Source: Closterium sp. NIES-65
Lineage: Eukaryota; Streptophyta; Zygnematophyceae; Desmidiales; Closteriaceae
Length of the DNA stretch: 64,000 nucleotides
NCBI GenBank assembly: GCA_948144175.1
Contig: CANXME010002576.1
Span: 120,072-184,071, forward strand
Direction: 5' to 3'
The notes below the pieces were generated by a model. That model did no database searches. It was not told the origin of the DNA and worked only from the letters and a program-made list of their open reading frames with translations. Of this stretch, positions 11,202-23,301 are shown one piece after another. Position numbers and translations under genes: made by a program. Positions within the stretch are counted from its first letter, which is position 1. Each line of letters starts with the position of its first letter.

Positions 11202-11709
11202 GGGCCCTGTTCGGCAGGCATTTAAAAGGCCACTAGTATCAGGCTCGGGGACCAGCTACAGCAAAACGCTAAGCGAACTACGGGTTATCAAGGTTCGAGA
11301 TAGGCGTTCTCATGCCGAACCTGAGGGTGTTAAAATGCCTGCCGAACGGCCCTTGTGTTGCTGGCGTTTTTTGCCAAACGTAGGTTCCCGGAAATCACTT
11401 GCACGGGCAAAAGGGCGGACCACTGATCCGCCCCCTGGTGCACCGTCGAGAGCTTGCACCATACGGGTTGGGGTGATGCGGCCAATCATATGCGACTGGC
11501 CGAAAATACACACCAATCATGTGATTCTGCGAAGGTGCTGCGAAACTCTCTAACCTTTACGTGGCGTGGTTTAAATGCCCTTAACGCCAGCCGAACGGTG
11601 TTCACATGATTTTCTATAACGCCAAGCAAACCTCCAAGTTCCCGAGCCTGCGTTTGGGCCAGCGGGTTTTAACGCCCATAACGCCCATAACTCCTGTCGA
11701 ACAGGGCCC
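11202..11709. mobile_element. MITE with GGGCCCTGTTCG terminal inverted repeats
   Basis: The left end GGGCCCTGTTCGGCAGG (11202) matches the reverse complement of the right end near 11692-11709. Internal sequence (for example GGTTATCAAGGTTCGA and GCCTGCCGAACGG) is related to the foldback cluster at 920-2325. About 508 bp, no coding frame. No clear target duplication was found. Confidence 0.6.
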
Positions 11710-13948
11710 TGGTACAATATCGTCACATGTTTTCTATCGAACGGTTTACAATTAGAGCGCTTCGACTTGGGGGTTCCCAGAGGTTGGGGCTGACTATTGA
11801 GTGAAGCCAATCGCAGGTGGCTCGTGCGGAGGAACAGGCCAGGTGGCAAATAGATTTGACCTGTAACCACCCTAGCCTAGCAGGCTGTATCAAGCCAAAC
11901 GAAACAGGTTTGGATTGGTATGTAAGGCGAACCTCCTTGGCTTGGGACGTACCTGGTCTTGACCCTCATCAGCCTCCTACCTCGCCATAGCATTCCACAC
12001 TCGACTCGTTTTGACGCAAATGTACTACATATAATGTAGTAAAGACGGCCCTTATGTACACGTATACTATATACTATTTTCTCACTCTTTAAATTGATGC
12101 ATACATGAAAACCTCACAACTTTAAATCGCAACTTCAACCATGAAATATGAGGGTTGGTGGGGAGTGTGGAAAGAAACGTGGGTTTTGAGGGGCATGATC
12201 TTTTCCCTAGGGCAGGGTGTTGGGCTGTTGTCGAGTGTCGTTTTTCATTTTGGGCTGTTTACAGGCAGTTATGGTTTATGTTTCTATGGTGTGCGTACGG
12301 TACATAATCATATTGCTGTTTCGTTTGATCTGGTGTACTATTCTACGTTTGGCGAAGACGTTTCAAGCGAATACCAACCTTGCTTCGACTCTGTGCAGTG
12401 GTGATGTCAGGTGATTCCGACAGCGCCAGCTTACCAACGTTCTCTGCCAAAACAATTCCACCGTGACTGTTCCTATGGTGAGTGGAATGGAAACCCAGGG
12501 TAGCTGCGGAAACCAACCAACCACGCGACCAGCCAAGTATTTGTCTGGGCAAATATTGTGCTTGGTCTTGATTAGATGGGTGTTTTGGCGCAAGATGAAG
12601 AGGAAGTCAGCAAGAATGCTGGGGTTCTGTACTGACTTGAATATTTTTGAAACCATAGAAGTTCCTGCCCCGCCGGTATATTGTCATCACAGGGACGGGG
12701 AGTGTGAGTGCAGTGTACAGTCCAGGGAGACAGAATCGAGGCTGACATGGCGTGACAGCCGAATGAATTGCCACAAGTAGAAAGCCTTCCCCCCACCCCC
12801 CCCCCCCCCCCCCTCCTCCTCCCCCCCAAGTGCCCCTTCTCTTCCCTCGCGTAGAATTTTCGGCCTCAACGATGAGCCGATACCCGTGCTTCTGGCTCCC
12901 CGAGTCCCCCGTCTTGTTCCCTCCCCGCTCCCTAGAAAGACTGTCCTGTCGTGAATCTTGGGCATTGCGCAATTCTGTACCCTCCCGCCCTTGCCCCTCC
13001 CAAGACCTCCCCCCAGCTCCTCCCCGCATTCCCTCATTCCCGCCCGACCATCCGAAGCGGCGAGGCACTGGTGAGAATGGAAACCCTAGGGTCCGCAGAT
13101 TCTCCGCGTGGACCCCCCTCCCCCCCCTTCTCCTCCTAACCACAGCCACCCACTCTTTCACGCCGCGTCACAAGAAGTTTTGATTGCAGTTCGTGGTTCG
13201 TTATCCACAAAGGTTAAAAACGGTTAAGAGCGGTATTTGAATCTACCGTTCTTAACCGAGCATGATATGTTTTGTGCAGACTGTCAAATCACCCTGAGCA
13301 GTGCCTTTGTCGCAATGTGCTGACCTGACCACAACAGACAGACGCACACACCATCCATCCGCCATGGCTGCTGGCGCGAGGCGAGGCGACACCTTGTCAT
13401 TCATGGTGCAGGGAGGAGTGAGGTGAGGAGCAACAACCCTACCCTAGCAAAGTTGTGGAGGAGGTTGTTGGTGTGTCCACAAAAAACAAGAGAGAATGGA
13501 AGCCTTGCGAAGAGCCTAGACGTGATTTTTCACACCATCACTGTTCTTGGTTCTCCCCTGCTCCTAAATCTACGACATTAGGCTAATCACAGCAACGTCC
13601 GCCTAAGCAGGCACCACAAACCCATAGGACAGTTCCGTCTGGCCCATACTAGACATAGATTTCGCCACTGTATAGCTATTTAATATATCATCCTCGCACT
13701 CGGTCCTAAGTGATCTGCGGCGTGATCTGTAAACAGTCATCGACTTCAGTCCCTACCCTCTAGCGTCCTGTACTTACTAAGTCGCCTCGGCATCTACTTA
13801 TCGTCTTCCATTATAATTCACCGACAAGTTCCCACCGTCTAGCGTTAGTCCATCCGTCTGGGCCGAGTTTTCTCGGTCTGCTGAAGATAGTAATTCCCGG
13901 GCTAGTACTCATTCTGCGAACGAAGCGACAACCTTGATCGACACAGAC
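11710..13948. other. Long intergenic region upstream of LRR gene 1
   Basis: No gene supported. It holds a long C-run with CCT/CCC repeats (12790-12830), an inverted repeat with 15-bp arms and one mismatch at 13221-13258, and an AT-rich patch (13676-13692) that could serve as a TATA region for the downstream gene. Confidence 0.4.
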
Positions 13949-14459
13949 ATGGCCAGAAATAGCTGGCCTTCGAGGCTGCAGTACAGAGTGCTGTTCTCGT
14001 TCTGCGTCGCCATGGCTCTCGTCTCGTCAGTCTATTCAGCCGACCCCGTGACGCTAAATGCCGAGATTTGTACGTTCATTCAGACGCCCACCACCTCTTA
14101 CTCCAGTAGCTTTTGAGTCAAACTTGAAAGTTCCCGCAGCCGACCCCGTGACCCTAAATAGCAACATATGTGCGTCCTTTTAGATACCCACTAGCTCTCA
14201 GCTCAGAAGCTTTCGTACGTCAGGGCACCACATGCTAGTCTACTCTCCTCGCATCTGCACACAGCCCCCTTTTGAGACGTCTCAAAACTCTCCTCGCGTC
14301 CGCACCCAGCCCCCTTCCCTTTCGCACCTCCTGCACCTCCGTCCGTGCAGCACAAGCGATGGCGAATATAGTGACGAGTCTTGACGCGCCAGCTTTGTCT
14401 GGCATTCACAGACTAATCTTCTCCTCTCGCGTTTCTCCCCACCCTCCCCTTCCCGCACA

Positions 14460-14493
<34 letters not shown>

Positions 14494-16679
14494 ACCCTCT
14501 TCCTCCTACACCGCCGTCCCTGCAGCGCAAGCGATGGCGAATATAGCGACGAGTATTGGAAGTGCCAGCTGTGTCTAGACGCTGTGTGTTAGTATTGCAT
14601 CCACACGCTAATCTTCTCTCATCGCCTTCTTCCCTCCCCCCGCTCCCTTTCCCGCCTTCCCCTCAACCATCCCCCTCCCTTCACCCCCTTCCCTCCCCTC
14701 TGTCCGTGCAGCGCAAGCGATGGTTAGTATAGCGACGAGTCTCAAAGTGCCGTCGACGTTCGGCTGGTTGGCGGCGCGGCAATGCAACTCCGCGACGGGA
14801 TGGCTGGGAGTCACGTGCGACACCGACGGTCACCCCGTTTCTATGTACGACCGTTTGTCGCAAAACCATTGGCGTGCGACACTGTCTGATACCCTGTTCG
14901 TTCAGATGTTGCAACAATACGTAGCGTAGCGTGCGTTACGCTGTTTCCTGGTCTCGTCGACGCCGCGACATTACGGCTACAAATGGCTCGGAGTTGCGTG
15001 CGATGCGGTCGGTCTTCCTGTTTCCATGTAGAACCATGGTCACGTAGGATTGTTACCGTGTTACCCCATTAGCATCCTCTCTTCGTGAGAGTAGTTATCG
15101 TATTCTCACGGCTCCAGCCCCCTTCAATGTCCCGCGTCACCCACCTTTCTATCATACCTCTGGGGGACGAATTGACTTACACTACGAGATCCACCCGACC
15201 TTCGGCTCGTTTCCTCTGTGAAACTTTTTGCCGTTTCGGATGTCGACGGCATTCCACCTTCGACATCCTTTCCCCTTTTGGATTTGACATTCACGACGAG
15301 TTTCATGGCTTGGACATGCCTCGGAGTCATGACTTGGACATGTTAGTAACGGGCAGGTGGGCTGCGGTGCGGATGCCTTACTTCCATTCACAACGAGTGT
15401 CATGGCTTGGACATGCCTCGGAGTGATAACTTGGGCATGCCTCTGAGTCATGGCTTGGACATGCCTCGGAGTGATAGCTTGGGCATGCCTCTGAGTCATG
15501 GCTTGGACATGCCTCGGAGTCATGGCTTGGACATGCCTCGGAGTCATGGCTTGGACATGCCTCGGAGTCTGAGATCCCCGCGCCGCTCTGTTTGCCCACC
15601 TTCCTCCTCACCATGCCCCCCTCGTCTCATCTGCCATTGTTCTCCCCCATTTGTAACATTGTGCGTGGTATATATGGTTGATAATGGTTGTGATTTGATT
15701 GGATATGATTGGGATGTGATGCCAATCAGATCGTTCAACAAGCCCACGTGGACCGGCGGTTCGCTGCACACGTCTGTCGGCACCCTGAGCCGTCTGCAGG
15801 CCTTGTAAGTCCCGCGAGCCTTGGGAGTCTCGCGAGCCTTGGGAGTCTCGCGAGCCTTGGGATCGCCGCGAGCGTTACCGCGAGCCGCGGGAGTGCGTCG
15901 AGACCTAGGGATGGTGCTGTCAGCTCTTCGTACATGCGCTTTAAGGGTGCTTTCGATTTAACCCTCTTTAAGGGTGCTTTCGATTTATCCCTCTTCAGGG
16001 TGCTTTCGATTTAACCCTCTTTAAGGGTGCTTTCGATTCAACCCTCTTTAAGGGTACCTTCAATCCTGGGAATTCTGTCTCGCCGCGTCTACCTTTGCCG
16101 TGACTCCGACGGCGCGCTTCTTAACTGCCTGTACCACGTGCTTGTAATTGGTGTGCTTGTAACAGGTTGCTCAACAACCTGGACATGACTGGCAGCATTC
16201 CCACGGAAGTCGGCCGCCTGGCGAGCCTGTCCTCGATGTAAGCACTCTCACTTACAATCACGCCCTAGCCGCCTCTCTCCCGTCCTGGCATGCTGCAGTT
16301 GTTCCGTCTCCTTTATTGATGCATTCGTTCTCACAACGCAAGCATTGTTCGCCCTCCTTCGCCTCCTCACCCTCCACCCACCCACTCTCTCTCTCTCTCC
16401 ATCACCCTTACCTCTCCCTTCTCAAATGCGTCCGCACACGTCTTTCCCTTCTCAAATGCGTCGGCGGCATTCCCGAGGCGCTCCTCACCCTCCACCCACC
16501 CTCTCTCTCTCCATCACCCTTACCTCTCCCTTCTCAAATGCGTCCGCTCCGCACACGTCTTTCCCCCCTCCAACTCCCCCATCCTCGTTCCCCCCTTTCG
16601 CAGCGCACTCAACGGACTCGCGCTTTCGGGACCCATCCCCGCTAATCTCGGCGGCTTATGAGGCGCCCAAACAACTTTT

Positions 16680-16759
<80 letters not shown>

Positions 16760-19700
16760 CCCCACCCCTCCCCTCCCCCCCTTTCTCAGCGCACTCAACG
16801 GACTCGCGCTTTCGGGCCCTATCCCCGCTAGTCTCGGCGGCCTCACCAATCTGGCGAACCTGTAAGTCCCTTATCTCTCGAGTCTTGGCTTTTGCGTTAG
16901 CCTCTTGAGCCTTTTGCGTCAACTAGAAAAGCTCCCTGCTAGTCTCGGCGGCCTCACCAATCTCGCGAACCTGTAAGCCCCTTATCTCTTCTCCTCGTCA
17001 CCTCCCCTCCTCGTCATCTCCCCTCCTCGTCTTCCTTCGTCACCTCCCCATTTCTCTCCCTCCCCCTTGCCTCGCTTTTCCCTCCGCTCTGGCTCCCTCT
17101 CTCCCTCTCCGCCTGCCCGCCCCCGCTCCATTCTTCGCCCCTCCCCTCTCCCCCACTCTTCTTCCACACCGTTAGTCCGCCATCCGCGGGAGCGTCTGTT
17201 TTCCGCCGCCGCCCTGTGCTCTCTCCGCCGTCTTCCGCCCGCAGCCGCTCAGCCGTCTCCCCAGTTCCCCCTCGGTTCCCCGCGTCTCCAACCAATCACA
17301 TAAGCCTGAAGGTTGAGGCGACAATCCCGAGGTTCAAGTCCAGAGCCTCCTTCTCAGCCGTGCTGGATAATTTCTAGCCACTTCAAAACTCACTGAACGA
17401 CTCATCACCAAGGGCGCGCTCCAGGGTTTGGAGAGTTGGTGAAGTGATGGGGGGGAAGGAGGAGAATTTCCCCCCCCCAGGAACATCACGGGCGGATCGT
17501 TGTCCGGTCAGATCCCCGCGGAGCCCGGCCAGCTCTCGCGCCTGCAGCCGATGAGCGTCTGTTTCCTCTCTCCCCTTTTCCCTCCCCTCCCCCCTCCCCT
17601 CCCCCTGGCTCCCCCTCTCTTCCCCTGGTCCGCGCAGCAACATCACGGGCGGGTCCCTGTCCGGGCAGATCCCCGCGGAGCTCGGGCAGCTCTCGCGCCT
17701 GCAGCTGCTCAGCGTGGGCTCCGCCGCGCCCTTCAACCGCCTCTCCGCCATCAACGGCGGCATTCCCGAGGCGCTCTGCGACATCGCGCCGCTGCAGTAC
17801 CTGTAAGCGCGCGGGGGAAAGGTTAGGCGGCCGGGGGGTGGGGGGGGGTTGGCTTAGGGGGGAGGGGAAGGGGCAGAGGGGAGGGGAAGAGGCAGGGGGG
17901 AGGGGGGAGCGAGCAAAGGTGCAGGGGGGGAGAGGGGGGAGGGTGAGGCCTAGAGGGTGGAGGGATGGGGGGCGCACTGGTTGAGGTCCGGGGAAAGAGG
18001 GGGAGGGAAAAGGAGGGAGTGAAGATTCAGTGAAAAGCTGTCTGTCGTCCACCGCCCGCCGCCCTCCGTCTGCCATCTGCTCTCCTCCGCTTCCTTTTCC
18101 CGCCGCATCCTGTGCTCTCCTCAGGTCGTCGTTGCTGCCTTTGCACTCCTCCCGCTCTATCCGCTCGCCTATTCGCCCGCCATTGTTTCTCTTTCCCGTC
18201 TACCACCTCGTCCCCGCTTGGGCGCTTCCCCTTTCTGCTTCCCCACCCACCTCCCCCCCACCCTCCCCCCACCTCCCCCCCACCTCCCCCCCACCTCCCC
18301 CCCACCTCCCCCCCACCTCCCCCCCACCTCCCCCCCACCTCCCCCCCACCTCCCCCCCGCCTCCCCCCCGCCTCCCCCCCGCCTCGACCCGGCGTCGTCC
18401 TCATCTCGTCCCCCCCCTCGTCCTCACCTACCCGCCCACCTCGTCCCCGCATGTTCCCCTGCAGGAACCTGGGCTTTAACCGCCTGCAGGGCTCTCTTCC
18501 GCTCTGCCTCAGCCAGCTCACCAACCTCTTCTATTTGTAAGCATGCTCGTTACAAGCATACTCGTTTAATAACCCTCTTCAAGCACATTGGTTCCGAGCA
18601 CGTGTTTCATTCCTCCTCCCTCTCTTCCCGCCCCCCACCCTCTTTTCCCCTTCCCGCCTCCCCCCTTCCCTTCCCCTCCCTCACTATCCCTCCCTCCCGC
18701 CTCCCTTCTGCTATCTGTTTCAAGCACGTGTCTCCTAACTCTTAGTCTGCTAACCTCCCATTCCCTCCTGGGATATTCCCTCGCCCTCTCCACCCCTCTC
18801 CACCCCTCTCCACCCCGCCCCGCCGCTCCCCGCCCTTCCCCACCCCTCTCCGCCCCTCTCTGTCCGTCCCCGCTCCTCGTCTCGTCCTCACCAGGTCTGC
18901 GCTAAGCAACACAGTCTCTGACGACATCCCACCTGAAATCGCCGCCCTGCCGCACCTCCTCTTATAATGCTAACCTCCTTCCTCCCCAACCCTCTCCACC
19001 CCTCCCCTTTCCGCCCCTCGTCTCGCTCCCACCAGGGCCGCACCAAGCAACACACTCTCTGACGACATCCCACCTGAAATCGCCGCCCTGCCGCACCTCT
19101 ACGAAGTGTAAGCGCTGCATTCCCCCCACCCCCCCTCGCTCCCCACTCCCTGTTGTGTATGCTACCTACATGGGGGAAGCCTTCACCCTGCTTTGTGCGC
19201 TACATGCCCTCTCCCGCATTTTCTTCTGAGCTCGATTTACTACTCATTCACTCACTCATCCATTCCTCCCTCCTCTCCCCCTCTGCCGCCTCTCTCTCCC
19301 CCACCCCCCTTTCCCATCCCACCCTGCACCGATCTCCACTCCTTTCTTCACACTCATTTACCCTTCACTATCTCTCCCTTTCTCCCCACCTCCCGCCCCC
19401 CCCGTCTCGTCCCCCCTCCTTCACGGCCCACCCTCTTCCTCCCCCCTCTCCCCCCACTTCTGCAGTGATCTTTCCAGCAACCTCTTCACGGGCCCATTCC
19501 CAGCCTTTTCAACCGAGCTGGACTCCCTCACACTCTCCAAAAACCTTCTCTCCGGCCCGCTCCCCCCCGTGCTCCCTCCTCTCCTCACCTCCCTCGCGAT
19601 CAACACCAATTACTTCACCGGCAACCTTCCCCTCTTCTTCCCACTCAACCTCACCTACATCGACCTATCTGAGAACTATTTCACCGGAATCGCCAACGTG

Positions 19701-20654
19701 TTTGTCGGGACCAGTCTCTTCTATGCCTTTCCTGTGAGATGCGCCGCGCTCGGCGCCGCTCTCTCCAAAAACTGCTTCTCCGAGTCGTCTAAATGCACGG
19801 CATCGGAAGCCCAGCGCAACAGCACCATGTGCAGAGCGGCTTGCGGTACAGGTGTGTGGGAGCCGCTCGTCAAGGGGAAGAGTCAGTGCCAGGGGTATGG
19901 AACATGCTACCCTGATATCCCCACCACCACCACCACTGTCGCCACCTCCCAGGCCCTATCCCCCCCCACAACCTCGACTATCCAGCGCCCCAGACTCGCC
20001 CCTGGGGCTCTCCCCCCTACCTGGACTTGCGCGTGCGATGCTAATGCTGTGAATGTGCCGAATAGAGATGATGCGTGCACGTGCAAGCAGAAGCGATCGT
20101 GGCCGTGCGTTGCCCCCGGGCGGGTCAACGGCGGCTGCCCGAAAAATGCCCGCTGCTACCCGTACTACTTTTCGTGCCGCGGCGTGGGTTGTTTCTGTCT
20201 CAGCGGGTACACACCCACGTATAATGCCCGGAAGGAGGTAGTGTTGTGTACACCCAAGGCGGCTGCTACCACCCGAACCGGCACCAGGAGCACCTCTCTG
20301 AGCGCACACGCAGCCTCGGTGGCCGAGCGTCTAGGCTCGGTGAGAGGCTCGGGGATGCTAGGGTTGGTGTCAGGTCCGGCGCGAATGGGAATGGAAATTG
20401 CAGGGGCTGTGAGTGAGGGGGTGAAGGCTGTTCAGGAGGAGGTTGAGGAGGCTGGGGCGAGAACGGTGAGGGGACCGGCTCGGATTGACCTGGAAGTGGA
20501 TTATGAGAGGGCGGAGCAGGCAGAGCTGATTGCCGATGAGGAGGAGAAGAGGGGGCAAGAGCAGCAGAAGGAGAAGGCACAGAGAAGAGTCGGCAGCAGC
20601 GGCAGCAGCAGCACTGAGCTGCTTCATTCACTCGCGTCATTCATTGGCTCCTAG
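13949..20654 (+). CDS. Secreted leucine-rich-repeat protein with Cys-rich C-terminus (LRR gene 1)
   Basis: Nine exons: 13949-14069, 14712-14844, 15730-15804, 16166-16237, 16790-16861, 17638-17802, 18465-18536, 19036-19107, 19466-20654; phases agree throughout (656 residues). Exon 1 gives a signal peptide ending near VYSADP. Exon 2 is an LRRNT_2 cap (FGWLAARQC..W.GV.C). Exons 3-8 mostly encode one 24-residue LRR each (72 nt, phase-2 introns) of the plant type L-GxIPxxLGxLxxL. The last exon adds further LRRs, then a Cys-rich, partly EGF-like region, a Thr/Pro linker and an acidic/basic helical tail. No membrane span or kinase is seen, so an apoplastic or wall LRR protein is inferred. Paralogue of the gene at 25088-33330. 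Partial copies of exons 1, 2, 5, 6 and 8 lie in the introns. Confidence 0.75.
14037..14185 (+). pseudogene. Duplicated end of LRR gene 1 exon 1 around a degenerate palindrome
   Basis: The segment beginning CAGCCGACCCCGTGAC at 14037 recurs at 14137 with an acceptor-like CCCGCAG before it, and the similarity fades over the next 70 bp. CTTTTGAGTCAAACTTGAAAG, an imperfect member of the palindrome family, lies between. Confidence 0.6.
14242..14314. repeat. Palindrome-centred duplication, 28-bp arms
   Basis: ACTCTCCTCGC-TC-GCAC-CAGCCCC at 14242-14269 recurs at 14287-14314. The perfect palindrome TTTTGAGACGTCTCAAAA (14270-14287) separates them. Confidence 0.85.
14343..14590 (+). pseudogene. Two truncated shadow copies of LRR gene 1 exon 2
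   Basis: The start of exon 2 (acceptor plus GCGATGGCGAATATAG-GACGAGT) occurs at about 14345 and 14519 before the real exon at 14712. Both copies lose the LRRNT part after 50 to 60 nt. A run of about 31 C separates them. Confidence 0.7.
14946..15031 (+). pseudogene. Diverged downstream copy of the LRRNT exon
   Basis: Encodes a piece like YGYKWLGVACDAVGLPVSM, homologous to the end of exon 2, without an acceptor; closer to decay than the upstream copies. Confidence 0.55.
15300..15575. repeat. 24-bp minisatellite in LRR gene 1
   Basis: About ten imperfect copies of TCATGGCTTGGACATGCCTC in intron 2. Confidence 0.85.
15805..16062. repeat. Two short tandem arrays in LRR gene 1 intron 3
   Basis: An 18-bp unit GAGCCTTGGGAGTCTCGC (about 15810-15865) and a 27-28 bp unit built on AAGGGTGCTTTCGATTTAAC (about 15945-16060, five copies). 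Confidence 0.8.
16604..16660 (+). pseudogene. Truncated shadow copy of LRR gene 1 exon 5
   Basis: Acceptor and first 50 nt of the ALNGLALSGPIPA exon are repeated, then end at TTATGAGGCGCCC, which resembles a damaged TTTTGAG-GCGC-CTCAAAA palindrome. A (CT)n tract (16683-16755) follows before the real exon at 16790. Another 3' fragment lies at 16933-16975. Confidence 0.65.
16683..16755. repeat. (CT)n microsatellite
   Basis: About 36 uninterrupted CT dinucleotides just upstream of the exon 5 acceptor. Confidence 0.95.
17479..17560 (+). pseudogene. Shadow copy of LRR gene 1 exon 6
   Basis: AACATCACGGGCGG and the following LSGQIPAE-GQLSRLQ coding stretch are repeated 160 bp upstream of the real exon; no donor. 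Confidence 0.7.
18240..18390. repeat. C-rich ACCTCCCCCC tandem array
   Basis: A run of about a dozen 10-11 bp units ending in the pyrimidine tract before the exon 7 acceptor. Confidence 0.85.
18892..18968 (+). pseudogene. Shadow copy of LRR gene 1 exon 8
   Basis: Nearly identical to the exon at 19036-19107 (SNT-SDDIPPEIAALPHL) with a good acceptor, but the donor is replaced by CTTATAATG. Confidence 0.75.
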
Positions 20655-21112
20655 TGTGTTCTGTTCTCGTGGCTCCTCTCTGTGTGATGTGAAACCTGAT
20701 TTGCTTTCGTTCGGGGGTCTTCATAAGCTGCTTGCTTGCTTTGCTGCTCCAAACGCCTGTCTCTGACTTGTCGATGTGGGTGGGTTTTCCGGTTTGTCAG
20801 ACATTGGCTGGCTCTAGAATGAGAGCCACTTAGAAGTACCATAGTTGTAGAGGGCATTCCATGTACTAAAGTTGTTTCAGGCACCTGCCTTGCTGATTTA
20901 ATTTTATTCTTTTGCTACCATGTTTCATCATTTTATTTAGTTATAGCAGCTATACCGCACTTGCATCTAGCAGTAACGATGGATGAAGGTAAACTGTTCA
21001 CCATTTTTGTGATCACCAATTCACACACCATTCAGAAACTCTTGTACCTTGTTGAAGTCTTATCATGCCTCCATACGTCAGTAAGCATGCATGCATACAC
21101 ATTAGCAGCATG
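20655..21112. other. Convergent 3' region between LRR gene 1 and the ankyrin gene
   Basis: Holds the 3' untranslated ends of two genes facing each other. No frame of note. Confidence 0.4.
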
Positions 21113-22558
21113 TCAGGCTGCTTCCTCCTCCCATGCATCGTCCACATCAGCACTGAGATGAGACAAACCAATCTTGGGTTTTTTAGCTGCCCGAGGCTCT
21201 GCCTCTTGCCTCGCCCCTTCCTCCTTCCCTTCTCCTCCCTTGTCAGCCCCTCTGTCCTCCTTCTCCCCATCCTCCTGTCTCCTACGAACCCTCTCCTTCC
21301 CTTCCACCTCCCCTTCTCCCCTCTCCTCTCCCGAATCTTCTGCCTTCCCTTCTCTCTTCCCTTCTCCCTTCCCCCCGTCCCCCGCCATCTCACCAACTCC
21401 AAAAGCACTTTCTCTTCTCTCCTGCTCATGACTGTCACTCCCCGCTCTTCTCTCAACCCCTCCCTCCTCTTTCGCCTCCCCTCCTTCCCCTCCTTTCCCT
21501 CCTTCTCCCCCTTTCCCTCCCTCTCCCCCTTCCCCTCCCTCTCCTCCTTCCCCAACATCCTTTCCCGTTCCTCCCTCCCCGCCCTTCCCTTCCTCCCCTT
21601 CTACTTCCCTGTGCGTCCCATCCCCTCCTTTCTCCTCCCCCCCAGAGTGTTCCTTCTTCCCCTTCTCCTTGCCCTTGCCTCCACCACTGCTGATTAACTC
21701 CTCCTCCAGACCCTCCAATAGTCTCTTGATCTCCTCATTCCCAGCCAAATCAGCCGCCTTCTCGCCACTTTTGTTCCGCATACCTAATAGCTCCTTGCCC
21801 CCCTTCCTAGCCAGTAACCTAACTACCTCCGGAAAGTTCTTGGAAGCTGCAAAGTGCAAGGCAGTCATGCCCTTTCTAGTGGCCGCGGCCGGCTTTGCTC
21901 CTTCCGTCAGCAGCGCACGCGTGGCGCTGATGTGGCCCTTCTGCGCTGCGAAGTGGAGCGCTGACGTGTCGTCCGCGGCTGCTGCGTTGACTGCCGCCTT
22001 GCTGGCGCACAACAGGGTGATGACGTCAGCGTGGCCCGCCCAGGCTGCTAGATGGAGCCTGATTGGACGAGCAGTGCGAGACGAAGAGGGACATAGGAGA
22101 GGGGGAGGTGGAGGGAGAGGGGAAGGGGTAGGGTTCGGGAAAGAAGGAAAGATGCGAGCGCGGGAGGATATGGTGGAGGTGGGTGGCGGGGATGGGAAGG
22201 GGAGAGAAGGGAGAATGGGGGGGAAACGAGGATACTCGATGAAGCATAACAGGGAAGCCTAGGGTTGCCGATGATAAGAAAAATTAGCCGGCATCAGGGA
22301 GATAAGGTGAATTATCGGAATTCATAGAGGGCCAACTTAGGGTTTTCAAGGGCAGAATGGACTGATGAGATAGCACAGCAGTTAACCGCGTGTAACAACG
22401 CCGAACAGCATCTCGGCTCTTTGAGACGTCTCAAATTTCGCTGGCTCTTACGGCGTGCGGTTCAGCTTATCGCGAGCGTTGACGTCGGCGCCATCCACCA
22501 CTATCATCCGTCGAACCGCCTCCAAGTCGCCGTTTCGTGCGGCCGTGTGAAGTTCCAT
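21113..22558 (-). CDS. Ankyrin-repeat protein with charged low-complexity C-terminus
   Basis: Two exons on the minus strand: 22558-22452 and 22058-21113, 350 residues. Exon 1 begins MELHTAARNGDLEAV and ends in the codon completed as TPLHLAAWAGH by exon 2, a textbook ankyrin junction that fixes the intron (donor GTAAGA, acceptor CAATCAG). Three ankyrin repeats follow (TPLHLAA, SALHFAAQKGH, TALHFAASKNF), then a Gly/Glu/Lys-rich tail of about 200 residues and a basic motif AAKKPKIG near the C-terminus that could act as a nuclear signal. Probable protein-protein adaptor; partner unknown. Confidence 0.82.
22420..22435. repeat. TTTGAG-ACGT-CTCAAA palindrome without clear flanking duplication
   Basis: Perfect 16-bp palindrome in the ankyrin intron 17 bp from the donor. 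Flanks share only a short GGCTCT. Confidence 0.8.
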
Positions 22559-22991
22559 GGCGGATCTGTCCTCGTTATTATGTGGCTTCGCTTTCCGATA
22601 TGATCTCTGCGACATCCTCTGCGAACTTCGTCGTCACCTCAACCACTCAAGAACAACCAGAGGAAGAAACCAGAATTACTACACTATAATCTGCTCCAAA
22701 CTATATGAACAATAGGTGGATCACCCAAGCTTACAGGCACCACGAGCATCGCAATCGGAAGGCGCGCCTCGTTCAAGTTCGTTGTTTGGAAGAAGCGAAT
22801 TAAGCAATGTTATTGACGTCCCGGAACAAGCAAAAGTTGTTCCGTAATACAGAAGTGCAGTTATTCCTATATACATTAATGTGATGGCAAAGGTCGTTGT
22901 TGCGAAGGTTGCGGCGTTGCGAATGCAGCAGGTTGCGTATGGAGAATGGGAGGGAGGGTTTCCCAGGCATGCACAGCACATGCCTTCTCCC

Positions 22992-23301
22992 GCTACAAGA
23001 CAGCCTGCGCCAGTGGCGACCCTGAAGGATGTGGCCCATTGCACAAGTGGATGACTGAGATGGGGCTTGTTCCAGAGGTCACTCGACACGATCTCCCCAG
23101 TCCATCCGGGCCCTGGGCCCTGGTGGCTCGAGTCCCACCAGGTCCCCCTCCTGGTGGAACGGGTTTCCACCAGGGCCGCACGCGGATGCGAGGGCTACAA
23201 GACAGCCTGCGCCAGTGGCGAACCTGAAGGATGTGGCCCATTGCACAAGTGGATGACTGAGATGGGGCTTGTTCCAGACGTCACTCGACACGATCTCCCC
23301 A
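22992..23301. repeat. 108-bp direct repeat around two palindromes
   Basis: 22992-23099 is repeated at 23194-23301 with two mismatches. The 94-bp spacer holds two near-palindromes of another family, CCTGGTGG...CCACCAGG, at 23119-23142 (centre CTCGAG) and 23150-23174. Confidence 0.9.

Noticed and set aside
17300-17345. tRNA gene suggested by a GGTTCAAGTCC box
   Set aside because: No A box, no acceptor stem pairing and no cloverleaf can be drawn.
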